In this document: positions 39,071 to 48,161 of the stretch, piece after piece
Numbering within the stretch: position 1 is the stretch's first letter
How the letters are laid out: each line of letters begins with the position of its first letter
NCBI GenBank assembly: GCA_026399095.1
Contig: JAPLRP010000030.1
Location: 25,908-89,907, forward strand
Source of the DNA: Methylococcales bacterium
Lineage (GTDB): Bacteria; Pseudomonadota; Gammaproteobacteria; Methylococcales; Methylomonadaceae
Length of the DNA: 64,000 nucleotides
Reading direction: 5' to 3'
Notes under the pieces: generated by a model
Databases searched by the model: none
Told to the model about the DNA's origin: nothing
The model's input: the letters and a program-made list of their open reading frames with translations, nothing else
Position numbers and translations under genes: made by a program

Positions 39071-39117
39071 GCCACCGGCATTTACACGATACCGGTGGCG
39101 AATTTTTAAAGGGCTGG
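39071..39117 (+). terminator. Hairpin after the 796-residue protein gene
   Basis: GCCACCGG at 39071-39078 pairs with CCGGTGGC at 39102-39109, with a loop of about 23 nt that can extend the stem (GCATT / GATAC only weakly), then a short T-run. It may limit transcription into the next gene. Confidence 0.6.
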
Positions 39118-39252
39118 GGAAGCAGATGCTTGAAGGGTAGATGTAATAAACACTGAAGAAGTTCTAATCAAATCATTCAATACCTATACCTATACCATGA
39201 TTTACCTCTGCCAAGAAATTAGGCTATAACGAACACTCATAAGGAAATTAGC

Positions 39253-39987
39253 ATGAAAAATTTAAAACTCATTAGTCTGGCGATCTTATGCGCTGGGCTA
39301 AGTTCTCAGGCGCAGGCAGCCCCGAAGTTGATTTACGCAATGGGAAATGCAGCAACGACCTATTCCATGTTTGTTGTGGATGTCGCAAAAGCTCTTAAGA
39401 ACGGGTTCACTGTCGCACAGGCGCAGATTGCTCTGCAAACTGAATTAGATTTGAATACAACTGCGCCCAAATTAACCGCTTGTTATGTGGCGGGTGATCT
39501 TAATATTACCCCTGTTAATTGCGGTAACGGAGAAATGCAGTTTCGTAATGCCGATTTTTACACCTACAACATACCCTCAAATATTCCGATTTATCCAATT
39601 AGTAAAACCTTGAATCCACTGTTTCTTAAAACTCAGGGCGCAAACTTTCTTTCTTCGACCACTAATGCGGCTGGCCAAATTATTCCAGGCGATACTGCCG
39701 GACGGGTGGTGAATGTACATTTTAAACAACGGGTGGCGCAATTCGGCATGTTGGTCGATGCAGGGCAGGCAGGTGCACCCTCTGTCAGCGGCATTCAGTT
39801 TCTTGTTAATCGTCAAACAACTTCTAAGCAGATGCTAACCGGTGGCATCCCAAACTTTGTTGGAGTAGAGGACGCTGCCGGCTTTGCCGATGTCACCATC
39901 ATTACCTCGGGTGAAATCGGTTCTACAACCGAAGCACGCGCCTGGATTGCCGACCATTTCTCTTTTGTGCCTTTGGCCGCTTTCTAA
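39253..39987 (+). CDS. Secreted protein of 244 residues, unknown function
   Basis: Sec signal peptide (MKNLKLISLAILCAGLSSQAQA, cleavage about residue 22). The mature protein looks beta-rich, with a core VNVHFKQRVAQFGMLVDAGQAG and GIQFLVNRQ that is similar in style to the jelly-roll domains of PEP-CTERM exoproteins, but there is no PEP-CTERM tail. AGGAAAT ribosome binding site. The next gene begins 11 bp downstream, so the two are probably one transcript. Function not predicted. Confidence 0.75.
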   Translation: MKNLKLISLAILCAGLSSQAQAAPKLIYAMGNAATTYSMFVVDVAKALKNGFTVAQAQIALQTELDLNTTAPKLTACYVAGDLNITPVNCGNGEMQFRNADFYTYNIPSNIPIYPISKTLNPLFLKTQGANFLSSTTNAAGQIIPGDTAGRVVNVHFKQRVAQFGMLVDAGQAGAPSVSGIQFLVNRQTTSKQMLTGGIPNFVGVEDAAGFADVTIITSGEIGSTTEARAWIADHFSFVPLAAF

Positions 39988-39998
39988 GGAAGATAATC

Positions 39999-42900
39999 AT
40001 GAAAATTAAATCCGTACAAAACAATTTTTTATGGACGGTTTGTCTTGGGACCTGGTTACCTTTTGCCGTAGCCAATGCAGCACCCCAATACAGTGTTTCC
40101 GACCTTGGTAGCTTGGGAGGTATATATAGTATAGGCTTGGGTGTCAATAACAGCGGATTGGTCAGTGGTTTCTCGCATCTTGTCGGTAATATATCTGAAC
40201 ATGCTATCGTTGGACAGGCTCTGTCTTTGCCGCAAGATCTCGATAGTTTGGGCGGAAGTTACAGTCAAGCCTATAGCATTAACAACTTGGGGCAGGTGGT
40301 TGGTTCCGCAATGCTTTTGGGAGATACGGTTTATCATGCGTTTCAATGGGATGGTGGCGCTACTCCGCCATTGGTTGCGCTTAAGGATCTCAAAGCGTTA
40401 ATTGCTTCAGGTAATAGTCGGGCCTTTTCGATTAATGACAAGGGGCAGGCTACGGGCTTTTCGTCTACTTCTATTGGCACCGAGCACGCAGTCATTTGGC
40501 AGAATACCGGTGTGATAACGGATTTGGGTACTCTTGATGGAACCGGTAACAGCCACGGTAATGTTATTAACGCGACCGGCGAGGTCGCCGGCTTCTCGTC
40601 GTTAACCGGTAACAAGTCTACTCATGCCGTTTTGTGGTCCAACGGGACCAAAAAAGATTTAGGTACTTTAGGCGGTAGCCATAGTGCCGCTTATGGCATT
40701 AATACACTCGGCGAGGTAGCGGGTAGCGCCACAATCGCATTGGATGCCGCGCAACATGCCTTTTTGTGGCAGCCTAACCAGGTTCCGCAGATGAAGGATT
40801 TGGGTACCTTGGGCGGTGCTTTTAGTGAAGCGCATGGTATCAGCAGAAACAGCGATGTGGTGGGTGTTTCGACTACCGCCAATAATGCCGTTCAGAAAGC
40901 TTTTCTTTGGCAAAGTGGTTTGGGTCTTCAGGATCTTAATACCTTGATTGACCCTGCCAGCGGTTGGACACTAATGGAGGCGCAAGGCATCAGTGAAGAC
41001 GGCACTTATATTACCGGCGTCGGTATGTTTAATGGTGATCGTCATGCCTTTTTGCTCAAGAGCCTTATTACAGATACCACGCCGCCTAAAATCAGCTTTT
41101 TAATTACACCGTCAGCCCCCGGCGTATCCGGTTGGTATCAGACGGTGCCAAGTTTAACTTGGTCGGTGACGGATTTAGAGTCGGCCATTTCTTCCAAGGT
41201 CGGCTGTATTGATGCACCCTTGATCAGTAATACCATTACTGCAGGCCAAGTATTTTCTTGTGTAGCGACCAGTGCGGGTGGCACTGCGCTTGCAGTAAAC
41301 ACCCCCGTACTTAAAGTGGATGCCCTGCCGCCGGTATTTGCAGGTGTTCCGGTTGCAATTACAACAGCGGCAACCGGTTTGACGGGTGCAGTGGTGGCTT
41401 ACACATTACCCACCGCTGCGGATTCCTTCTCCGGTGTCAGTCCTGCCGGTGTTAGTTGTTCACCGGCTTCCGGCACTACTTTCGCTATCGGGTCCACTCC
41501 CGTTAACTGTTCGGTTAGTGATCTTGCCGGAAATACCAGCAGTGCCGGTTTTACGGTGACTGTCGCCGATCAGACCGCGCCGCTAGTCAGCTACCAGATT
41601 TCACCTGTTGCACCGGCCTCCGGTTGGTATAAAACGACACCGAGTGTTGCTTGGTCTGTGACTGATGCAGAGTCGGCTATTTCGTCCAAAGTGGGATGTG
41701 GTCTGATACCTGTTAATGCTCAGACACTTTCATGTACGGCAACCAGTTCCGGTGGCACTACCGGTCCCATAGTAACGCCTGTGCTTAATGTAGACACCAC
41801 GTTGCCAACTTTTGTCGGTGTTCCTGCCGCGATTACAAAAGCGGCAACGGGTTTGGCCGGCGCAGTGGTGACTTACACGACCCCCACTGCTGCGGATACT
41901 TTTTCCGGTGTCAGTCCAACCGGTGTTAGTTGTGCCCCAGCCTCCGGTGCTACTTTCGCTATTGGGTCCACTCCCGTTAACTGTTCGGTTAGTGACCTTG
42001 CCGGCAATACCAGCAGCACCAGTTTTACGGTGACTGTCGCCGACCAGACCGCGCCGCTAGTCAGCTACCAGCTTTCACCGGTTGCACCTGCCTCCGGTTG
42101 GTATAAAACGACACCAAGCGTTGCCTGGTCTGTGACTGATGCAGAGTCGGTTATTTCGTCCAAAGTGGGATGTAGTCTGATACCTGTTAATGGTCAGACA
42201 CTTTCATGTACGGCAACCAGTGCCGGTGGCACTACCGGTCCCATAGTAACGCCTGTGCTTAATGTAGATGCTACGTTGCCAACTTTTGTCGGTGTTCCTG
42301 CCGCAATTACAAAAGCGGCAACGGGTTTGACCGGTGCAGTGGTAACTTACACAGCACCGACTGCTGCGGATACTTTCTCCGGTGTCAGTTCTGCCGGCGT
42401 TAGTTGTGCCCCAGCGTCCGGAGCTACTTTCGCTATTGGCTCTACCCCTGTTAACTGTTCGGTTAGCGACCTTGCGGGCAATACCAGCAGCGCTGGTTTT
42501 ACGGTGATTGTCGCCGACCAGACTGCGCCATTGGTCAGTTATCAGGTTACGCCTGCCGCGCCTGATGCCTCCGGATGGTATAGATCGGCACCCAGTGTTG
42601 CCTGGTCTGTCACTGATACGCAGTCGGTTATTTCATCCAAACTGGGTTGTATTGATGCACCTTTGGTAGGTAATACAACGTCTGCAGGTCAGCTATTTTC
42701 CTGTTCGGCAACCAGTGCGGGTGGTACGGCAGCCTTAGTGACTACACCGAGTATAAAAGTAGACACTACACTGCCTACCTTTATCGGTGTTCCTGCGGCG
42801 ATCACAAAAACGGCTACCGGTACAACCGGTGCAGCGGTGACTTACATCGCACCGATTGCCGCTGATACTTTCTCCGGTGTCAGTCCTGCCGGTGTGGCTT

Positions 42901-43325
42901 GTGCTCCTGCTTCCGGCGCTACTTTCCCGGTTGGCAGCAATACCGTCAACTGTTCAGTTAATGACAATGCCGGCAATAGTAATAATGTCAGTTTTATTGT
43001 GACTGTCGCCAATCAGAACTTGCCAGTAACCAATCCTTCTGTTTCGGTTACCAGGGCTGAGTGCAAGAGGATGAGTGCGACAACAGGTGATTGGTTAGTA
43101 CAAGGCACCAGCAGGAATTCTATCAACAATAATATCCAACTGTATTCGACGGCTACTGTTCCGCTTAACTTGGGCATTAATACCTTTAATGCACCTGTTC
43201 CTGTGATTAATGGTATTTGGCGGTCATTTAAAAAATCGGGTAAGGCCTGCACTTTAACGCCGATTAGTTTGCGATCTTCGGCTACAGGTAAGGTGATGGA
43301 GAATATCAGAGTGATTGTAAAGTAA
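39999..43325 (+). CDS. HAF-repeat / HYR-repeat secreted giant protein
   Basis: A 1108-residue exported protein with signal MKIKSVQNNFLWTVCLGTWLPFAVANA. Residues about 30-355 contain seven or so HAF-type repeats (DLGSLGG.YS.A.GIN..G.VVG.S....HAFLW), a likely beta-propeller. Residues about 358-1005 hold four long repeats of about 158-165 residues, each with a VSYQ(I/L/V)(S/T)P...WS(V)TD(A/T)..ISSK(V/L)GC part and an HYR-like part ending NCSVSDLAGNTSS. The last about 100 residues are a separate domain (GDWLVQGTS, ACTLTP) similar to the C-termini of the proteins at 36649 and 51267. Conserved cysteines suggest disulfide-stabilised extracellular repeats. Likely adhesive or structural. Confidence 0.85.
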   Translation: MKIKSVQNNFLWTVCLGTWLPFAVANAAPQYSVSDLGSLGGIYSIGLGVNNSGLVSGFSHLVGNISEHAIVGQALSLPQDLDSLGGSYSQAYSINNLGQVVGSAMLLGDTVYHAFQWDGGATPPLVALKDLKALIASGNSRAFSINDKGQATGFSSTSIGTEHAVIWQNTGVITDLGTLDGTGNSHGNVINATGEVAGFSSLTGNKSTHAVLWSNGTKKDLGTLGGSHSAAYGINTLGEVAGSATIALDAAQHAFLWQPNQVPQMKDLGTLGGAFSEAHGISRNSDVVGVSTTANNAVQKAFLWQSGLGLQDLNTLIDPASGWTLMEAQGISEDGTYITGVGMFNGDRHAFLLKSLITDTTPPKISFLITPSAPGVSGWYQTVPSLTWSVTDLESAISSKVGCIDAPLISNTITAGQVFSCVATSAGGTALAVNTPVLKVDALPPVFAGVPVAITTAATGLTGAVVAYTLPTAADSFSGVSPAGVSCSPASGTTFAIGSTPVNCSVSDLAGNTSSAGFTVTVADQTAPLVSYQISPVAPASGWYKTTPSVAWSVTDAESAISSKVGCGLIPVNAQTLSCTATSSGGTTGPIVTPVLNVDTTLPTFVGVPAAITKAATGLAGAVVTYTTPTAADTFSGVSPTGVSCAPASGATFAIGSTPVNCSVSDLAGNTSSTSFTVTVADQTAPLVSYQLSPVAPASGWYKTTPSVAWSVTDAESVISSKVGCSLIPVNGQTLSCTATSAGGTTGPIVTPVLNVDATLPTFVGVPAAITKAATGLTGAVVTYTAPTAADTFSGVSSAGVSCAPASGATFAIGSTPVNCSVSDLAGNTSSAGFTVIVADQTAPLVSYQVTPAAPDASGWYRSAPSVAWSVTDTQSVISSKLGCIDAPLVGNTTSAGQLFSCSATSAGGTAALVTTPSIKVDTTLPTFIGVPAAITKTATGTTGAAVTYIAPIAADTFSGVSPAGVACAPASGATFPVGSNTVNCSVNDNAGNSNNVSFIVTVANQNLPVTNPSVSVTRAECKRMSATTGDWLVQGTSRNSINNNIQLYSTATVPLNLGINTFNAPVPVINGIWRSFKKSGKACTLTPISLRSSATGKVMENIRVIVK
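41073..43010 (+). repeat. Four tandem repeats of 474-495 bp inside the HAF/HYR gene
   Basis: Units start at about 41073, 41568, 42042 and 42516. The middle two units are exactly 474 bp apart and almost identical at the DNA level (for example CAGACCGCGCCGCTAGTCAG recurs at 41571 and 42045), while the first and fourth are 495 bp and diverged. This points to recent duplication or gene conversion of the central unit. Confidence 0.9.
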
Positions 43326-43365
43326 AGACACTATTGAAATTATTGTAATGGTTTGTTTTTAAGAG

Positions 43366-43456
43366 GGTCTTGTTCGGCAAGATTTTTATTAAAAAATATA
43401 ATCTAAATTTTAAATTTAGGAGCGCTGAACACATCCAGTCTGGATTTGTTTAGCGT
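43366..43456 (+). terminator. Two hairpins between the HAF/HYR gene and the first multicopper oxidase
   Basis: The first is TCTTG-loop-CAAGA followed by TTTTTATT (about 43366-43387), a small terminator. The second, at about 43422-43456, pairs GCGCTGAACACATCCAG with CTGGATTTGTTTAGCGT over 17 bp with a few G-U or mismatched positions and a very short loop. No sigma-54 promoter is visible in this 214-bp gap. Confidence 0.5.
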
Positions 43457-43539
43457 TACCTTAAATAAAAATGAAGTAGTTTAAAGATGGTTGCTTCCCT
43501 TTGGCGGGGCTTATTAAAATGTTATGAGAGGAATTTAAT

Positions 43540-46341
43540 ATGAAAAAAATAATAAATTTTAGCGGCAACAAAATTGTTGAAAAACGATGTCGGGAGTTAG
43601 GTGATAAAGCTCAAAATCCGGGTTTTTGCCAATTTGGTTCAAGTTTGCCGGTAGTCAATAGCTCCTTTGTAATGACTGTCAGTAATCCTGTGTCAAATTT
43701 AGGCGTAGCTATCGCCTTATTGACGGGTAGTTTACTGTCTGCAGGTATTGCGCAAGCTGCGGTACTGACTGTTCCTTCCGGGCTTAGTCAGCCCAGCCCG
43801 TTATCCGGAGCCAAACCCTTTAGTGCTCGCGTAGTACTGTTCGAGGAGTTCGGTTTACAGGATTACAAAGACTCCAATGGTCTTCCTAAAGAGGATCTTG
43901 GCAAGACAACACTGCCACGTCCCCTCGATTCGGCAGGTAATGTAGATTGTACCGGTAATGTCGATAATGCCGGCCTTGATTCGATTATTCAAAGCAAAGG
44001 CGTGTATCCATTGCCGGGTGAATATGCCCATACCGAAAAGGATGCTGACGGTAAATTTATCCACGCCAATCCTTGGTCAGACGATATTAAAAATTGTGAT
44101 CCAAACACAGCCGCTTTGTCATCCATGCCTATGGATGGTCGTCCGGGTGAAGATGATTTTAAACATCAACGTTGGAATGAGTTCCAACCGGTCAAGTTTT
44201 TTCAAGCCATTCAAGCCGGTGCACGCACCAGCGGAGGGGCGCGCGACAAGTTGCAGTTACATGGCTATAGTCAGACCGTTGGCAAATGGAGTGAATTTGG
44301 CCCCGGTGGTCTTAACTATAATACCGTGACTTCGCCTTATCTACCCGGCGGTCCGCTTGCCAGTACGCTGATTGGTGATAAATTTGCTCCTGCTGAAATC
44401 AGCGCAACAGGCTATCTTCCACAATTCGAAGGTACAACCAAGGGTATTGATGTCCGGGTTCATCCTTTAATGCCTGTTCAGGACAAAAACTCGGTATGGA
44501 CTTTTGATGGCACTATACCACCCAAATTGTTGATGGCTCGTTACGGTGAAACCATTTTGTTCCGTCACCATAATGCGTTGCCGATTGACCAAGCGACCAA
44601 TAATGGTTTCGGTACCCATACCATCAGTACTCACGAGCATAATGGTCACAATCCTGCTGAAAGTGACGGTTTTGCTGGTGCTTACTTTTATCCGGGGCAG
44701 TATTTTGACTATCGTTGGCCGATGGTATTGGCCGGTCACGACAGTATTAACACGGCGGCAACCGACAAACGCGCGGCAATGCCTTGTACGCCGGGAGAGG
44801 TCATAGATAAAGTGACTTGCCCTGCAACCGGTACTATTCAAGTGCCTGGTGATTACCGTGAAACCATGAGTACCCATTGGTTTCATGACCACATGCTCGA
44901 TTTTACTGCGCAAAATGTCTACAAAGGCAATGCGGCGATGATGAACTATTATAGTGCGATTGATCGCGGCAATGAGGAAATCAATGACGGCGTAAACCTG
45001 CGTTTACCGAGCGGCACGGCGAAAAGTTGGGGTAACCGCGATTATGACGTTAATTTGGTATTGGGTGACAAGGCATTTGATCTGTTTGGTCAGCTTTACT
45101 TTAACCCATTGATTACCGATGGCTTCTTGGGTGACGTGATGACGGTAAACTGGGTCTACAAACCTTATATGGACGTTCGTGCCCGTAAATATCGTTTTCG
45201 TATGCTTAACGGCAGTGTCTCGCGCTATATGAAGATTGCTGTTGTTGATCAAAATGGTGTACAGGTTCCGTTCCACCAGATTGCCAATGACGGTAATATC
45301 ATGCAGCACGCGGTAGCCTATCCCAATACGGCAGCGGGAGAAGGTCTGCCCACACAGGCTATCGCCGAGCGTTATGATATCGTGGTCGATTTTGCGCCAC
45401 TGTATGCCAAAGGTGTCCGAAAAGTGTATTTGGTCAATCTGATGGAGCATGCAACCGGAGCGGGTCCAAAGGTCAAGCCAATTACCGTGGCCGCCGCATT
45501 TAACGCCTTTAACGGTGCGAAAACCACCTACAATAGCACTGATTTGGCTATTGGCAAGTTTATGGAATTTCGCTTGCGTCCGTTATCTGCGGGACAGGTT
45601 GACAACAGTTTAAATCCTGCCGAGTACACGGAAACCGTGGTCGATGCCAAGACTAAGAAAACCGTACCCGGTAAAGTGCTGTTGCCGTTACCAACCTTTA
45701 CAACTGCTGAACTGGCTTCCGCCAAACATCGTACCTTTATTTATGGCAAAAAAGCGGACACGATTACTGATGGTTTGCCGTGGACTATTGCTACTGATGG
45801 TGGTGACGGTTTGAACGCTGATATTGATCGTATTTCAGCAGCGCCAACCAAAAATTCGGTAGAGATATGGCATTTGGTTAACAACGCCGCTGGTTGGTCG
45901 CATCCTGCCCACATCCATTTCGAGGAAGGTCAAATCATCAAACGCAACGGTTTAACACCGCCGCCTTGGGAAAGACTGGGTCGTAAGGATATGTATCGCA
46001 TCGGGCCTGAAATTAATTCTTCTGGCGAGATAGATATAGCCATTCGAGTCCGTGACTTTACTGGTACCTATGTGCAACATTGCCATAATACCCAGCACGA
46101 AGATCATGCCATGCTATTACGTTGGGATATAGAAAACGCCGATCATGCCAAATGGGTGCGCACACCCTATCCGGAGTGGGGTGGTGTGGAATATGATGCT
46201 GCCGGCTTAGGGACAACCTACAAACTGCCAACGGCTGATACAGGCAGTACTACCACCACGCAGGCCAAGAAGTTGGTTATACCTGCAGCTTTTGGTCAAC
46301 GTGCAGCGGATGTTCCAGTAACATCCGTGCCTAACCCTTAG
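43540..46341 (+). CDS. Multicopper oxidase 1 (933 residues, secreted)
   Basis: All four copper-binding segments are visible: HEHNGH (365-370), HWFHDH (446-451), HPAHIH (788-793) and HCHNTQHEDHAML (847-859, with T1 Cys848, His853 and likely axial Met858). The WFHDHMLDFTAQNVYKG stretch is like CotA/bilirubin oxidase. The protein is about twice the usual three-domain size, with long inserts before and between segments. The signal peptide is extended (about 72 residues, ending SAGIAQA). GAGAGGA ribosome binding site. The next gene, an SCO-cytochrome c fusion, starts 26 bp downstream. Substrate unknown. Confidence 0.92.
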   Translation: MKKIINFSGNKIVEKRCRELGDKAQNPGFCQFGSSLPVVNSSFVMTVSNPVSNLGVAIALLTGSLLSAGIAQAAVLTVPSGLSQPSPLSGAKPFSARVVLFEEFGLQDYKDSNGLPKEDLGKTTLPRPLDSAGNVDCTGNVDNAGLDSIIQSKGVYPLPGEYAHTEKDADGKFIHANPWSDDIKNCDPNTAALSSMPMDGRPGEDDFKHQRWNEFQPVKFFQAIQAGARTSGGARDKLQLHGYSQTVGKWSEFGPGGLNYNTVTSPYLPGGPLASTLIGDKFAPAEISATGYLPQFEGTTKGIDVRVHPLMPVQDKNSVWTFDGTIPPKLLMARYGETILFRHHNALPIDQATNNGFGTHTISTHEHNGHNPAESDGFAGAYFYPGQYFDYRWPMVLAGHDSINTAATDKRAAMPCTPGEVIDKVTCPATGTIQVPGDYRETMSTHWFHDHMLDFTAQNVYKGNAAMMNYYSAIDRGNEEINDGVNLRLPSGTAKSWGNRDYDVNLVLGDKAFDLFGQLYFNPLITDGFLGDVMTVNWVYKPYMDVRARKYRFRMLNGSVSRYMKIAVVDQNGVQVPFHQIANDGNIMQHAVAYPNTAAGEGLPTQAIAERYDIVVDFAPLYAKGVRKVYLVNLMEHATGAGPKVKPITVAAAFNAFNGAKTTYNSTDLAIGKFMEFRLRPLSAGQVDNSLNPAEYTETVVDAKTKKTVPGKVLLPLPTFTTAELASAKHRTFIYGKKADTITDGLPWTIATDGGDGLNADIDRISAAPTKNSVEIWHLVNNAAGWSHPAHIHFEEGQIIKRNGLTPPPWERLGRKDMYRIGPEINSSGEIDIAIRVRDFTGTYVQHCHNTQHEDHAMLLRWDIENADHAKWVRTPYPEWGGVEYDAAGLGTTYKLPTADTGSTTTTQAKKLVIPAAFGQRAADVPVTSVPNP

Positions 46342-46367
46342 GTTGTTTGGCTTAAGGAGCTATATCG

Positions 46368-47357
46368 ATGAATGCGAAGTTCGCAAGAGCAGGTATTAAA
46401 GCCTTCTTGATCTTACTGACTGGTCTCGCGGTGAACTTGGGGTGGGGCAGCCTGGCATGGGCTGCCCCACCAGGTTCTGCTTGGGGAGCTAATTATTTCC
46501 CGAATGTGGAGTTGGTGACCCAAGACGGTAAAAAAGTTCGTTTTTATGACGATCTGATCAAGGACAAAGTGTTTGCCATTAATTTTATCTACACACGTTG
46601 CACCGATAGTTGCCCGCTGGAAACCGCCGCACTGAGAAAGGTTCAAAAGGCGCTGGGTGATCGAATGGGGAAGGATGTGGTGTTTTATTCAATTAGTATT
46701 GATGGTGTTCGGGATAAACCTGAGGAATTAAAAGACTATGCTGAAAGATTTAACGTAGGGCCTGGTTGGACCTTTTTGACCGGTCGTCCGGAAGATGTCA
46801 CTTTGTTGCGCCAAAAGCTGGGCATGTATCGTAGCGATGGTCAGGCTGAAAAGGCGCTTAATGAACACGGCATCAGTATTTTGATGGGTAATGAACAGGC
46901 AGGGCAGTGGATCAAGCGTTCACCCTTTGAGGAAACCAAGGCTTTGGTGCGTGTACTGGGAACACGGTTACAAACCAAATCCGTAGTTACCTCGACGGGT
47001 CAACACGAGGCAATTCGGGTCCCGGCTCAGTCTAGTGGTGAGGCGCTGTTCCGTTCCAAGTGCGAAGCTTGTCACAGCATAGGCAAAGAAGGGAGCTTGG
47101 GTCCCAGCTTACAGGGCGTTACGAAAATGCGTGACAGGGCTTGGTTGACACGTTGGATTAAAACGCCTGATAAAGTACTGGCTGATAACGATCTAATTGC
47201 AGTGGATTTGTATAACCGTTACAAAAAAATAGTGATGCCTAATTTAAGGCTTAGTGATAGAGAAGTAGAAGAGTTGATTAATTATATGGACGTAAGTAGC
47301 AAGGCAAGTAGTATGAGTGTAACTGATGAAGCGCTGGTTAAAACTCAAATTCATTAA
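46368..47357 (+). CDS. SCO1/SenC copper chaperone fused to cytochrome c
   Basis: A 329-residue exported protein. The N-terminal SCO domain has the copper/redox motif C78-TDS-C82 with likely third ligand His167. After a linker, the C-terminal domain is a class I cytochrome c with heme motif CEACH (232-236) and distal Met in IVMPNLRL (about Met290). The signal peptide ends SLAWAA near residue 33. SCO proteins deliver copper to oxidase sites; the fused heme could carry electrons to the same client. Its place behind multicopper oxidase 1 suggests that enzyme, not cytochrome oxidase, as client (inference). Confidence 0.92.
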   Translation: MNAKFARAGIKAFLILLTGLAVNLGWGSLAWAAPPGSAWGANYFPNVELVTQDGKKVRFYDDLIKDKVFAINFIYTRCTDSCPLETAALRKVQKALGDRMGKDVVFYSISIDGVRDKPEELKDYAERFNVGPGWTFLTGRPEDVTLLRQKLGMYRSDGQAEKALNEHGISILMGNEQAGQWIKRSPFEETKALVRVLGTRLQTKSVVTSTGQHEAIRVPAQSSGEALFRSKCEACHSIGKEGSLGPSLQGVTKMRDRAWLTRWIKTPDKVLADNDLIAVDLYNRYKKIVMPNLRLSDREVEELINYMDVSSKASSMSVTDEALVKTQIH

Positions 47358-47523
47358 ACTTTGGATATCCTTAATTTTTGTACAAAAGTAGTTGAATAGT
47401 TTGATTTATAAAATAATGCCGTTCGAGGTTTGTAAGCCTCCGACTCAAACTTTTGAAGGCTTTACAGCTTTCAAAGCTTGAGTAACGGGGATGTAATCCA
47501 CGTCACGTTCCATAATTGATTAA

Positions 47524-47559
47524 TACCACCACAAATGCCTGGAGACATTTTTGGTGGTA
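47524..47559. other. Strong orphan hairpin in the intergenic region
   Basis: TACCACCACAAATG pairs with CATTTTTGGTGGTA over 14 bp with one mismatch around an 8-nt loop (CCTGGAGA). No T-run follows, so it is not a classic terminator. It could be a processed RNA end or a protein site. Confidence 0.6.
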
Positions 47560-47911
47560 CGCGAGGTAACCCAGTAAAAGTCTGGTAGTTCATCGTATTG
47601 TCGGGCACGAAAAAGCATCTGAACATTGATGTTTAGTATTCGTAATCACTTAACCTGAAAATTAGGTGAGGCAAACGGTGTATTAAATTTGTAACAGTTC
47701 AAAACAATAGCTGATCCAGTCTTTTTTCTCACGCAGTCAGGTGTTTGAAGATACATGGTAAGAACTTGCAATACCCCCGCAAACCATTTAGTAATACCCC
47801 ATTTCCCTGTATTTAAACGATTTCATCTTCTAAATGATTGGCACATGATTGCAATTATCCTGTGTCGCAATCAGTTTGCCCTGCCCCATTCTGCTAAATT
47901 TCCCATTTTAA

Positions 47912-47929
47912 TGTAACACAGATATTACA
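47912..47929. promoter_or_regulatory. Activator-binding palindrome 2a
   Basis: TGTAA-N8-TTACA, 130 bp before the -24 element of the block 2 promoter. Same motif and nearly the same spacing as site 1a. Confidence 0.7.
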
Positions 47930-47965
47930 GTGATTTTTGGGCTGATTCTTAAGTCCTGTCGCTTG

Positions 47966-47983
47966 TGTATCAAAAACATTACA
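47966..47983. promoter_or_regulatory. Activator-binding palindrome 2b
   Basis: TGTAT-N8-TTACA, one change from the motif. It starts 54 bp after site 2a and ends 76 bp before the -24 element (77 bp at block 1). Confidence 0.62.
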
Positions 47984-48059
47984 GCGCCTCCATTATCGAA
48001 CCGGTTTGTTTTTTTTATAAAACGCATTTAATTAATAAAAATCATTTGGTTATGTGTTC

Positions 48060-48075
48060 TGGCATAGCCATTGCT
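48060..48075 (+). promoter_or_regulatory. Sigma-54 (RpoN) promoter of block 2
   Basis: TGGCAT-N5-TTGCT, a near-perfect -24/-12 element, 380 bp before the second oxidase gene. An AATCATTTGGTTA stretch just upstream could bind IHF, as expected for DNA looping, but this is weak evidence. Confidence 0.8.
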
Positions 48076-48161
48076 AAAGTAATGATATGCCTGATTGGGT
48101 TGGATCTTAATGTGTTTAAGCCCCATCGGCTATAAATAATGGTTTTTGTGTATTGCTGATA

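Noticed and set aside
39253..39987. PEP-CTERM exoprotein
   Set aside because: The fold style is similar but the C-terminus ends FVPLAAF without a PEP motif, membrane helix and basic tail.
43326..43539. A third sigma-54 promoter in front of multicopper oxidase 1
   Set aside because: No GG-N10-GC pair with acceptable flanks and no TGTAA-N8-TTACA site in this gap.
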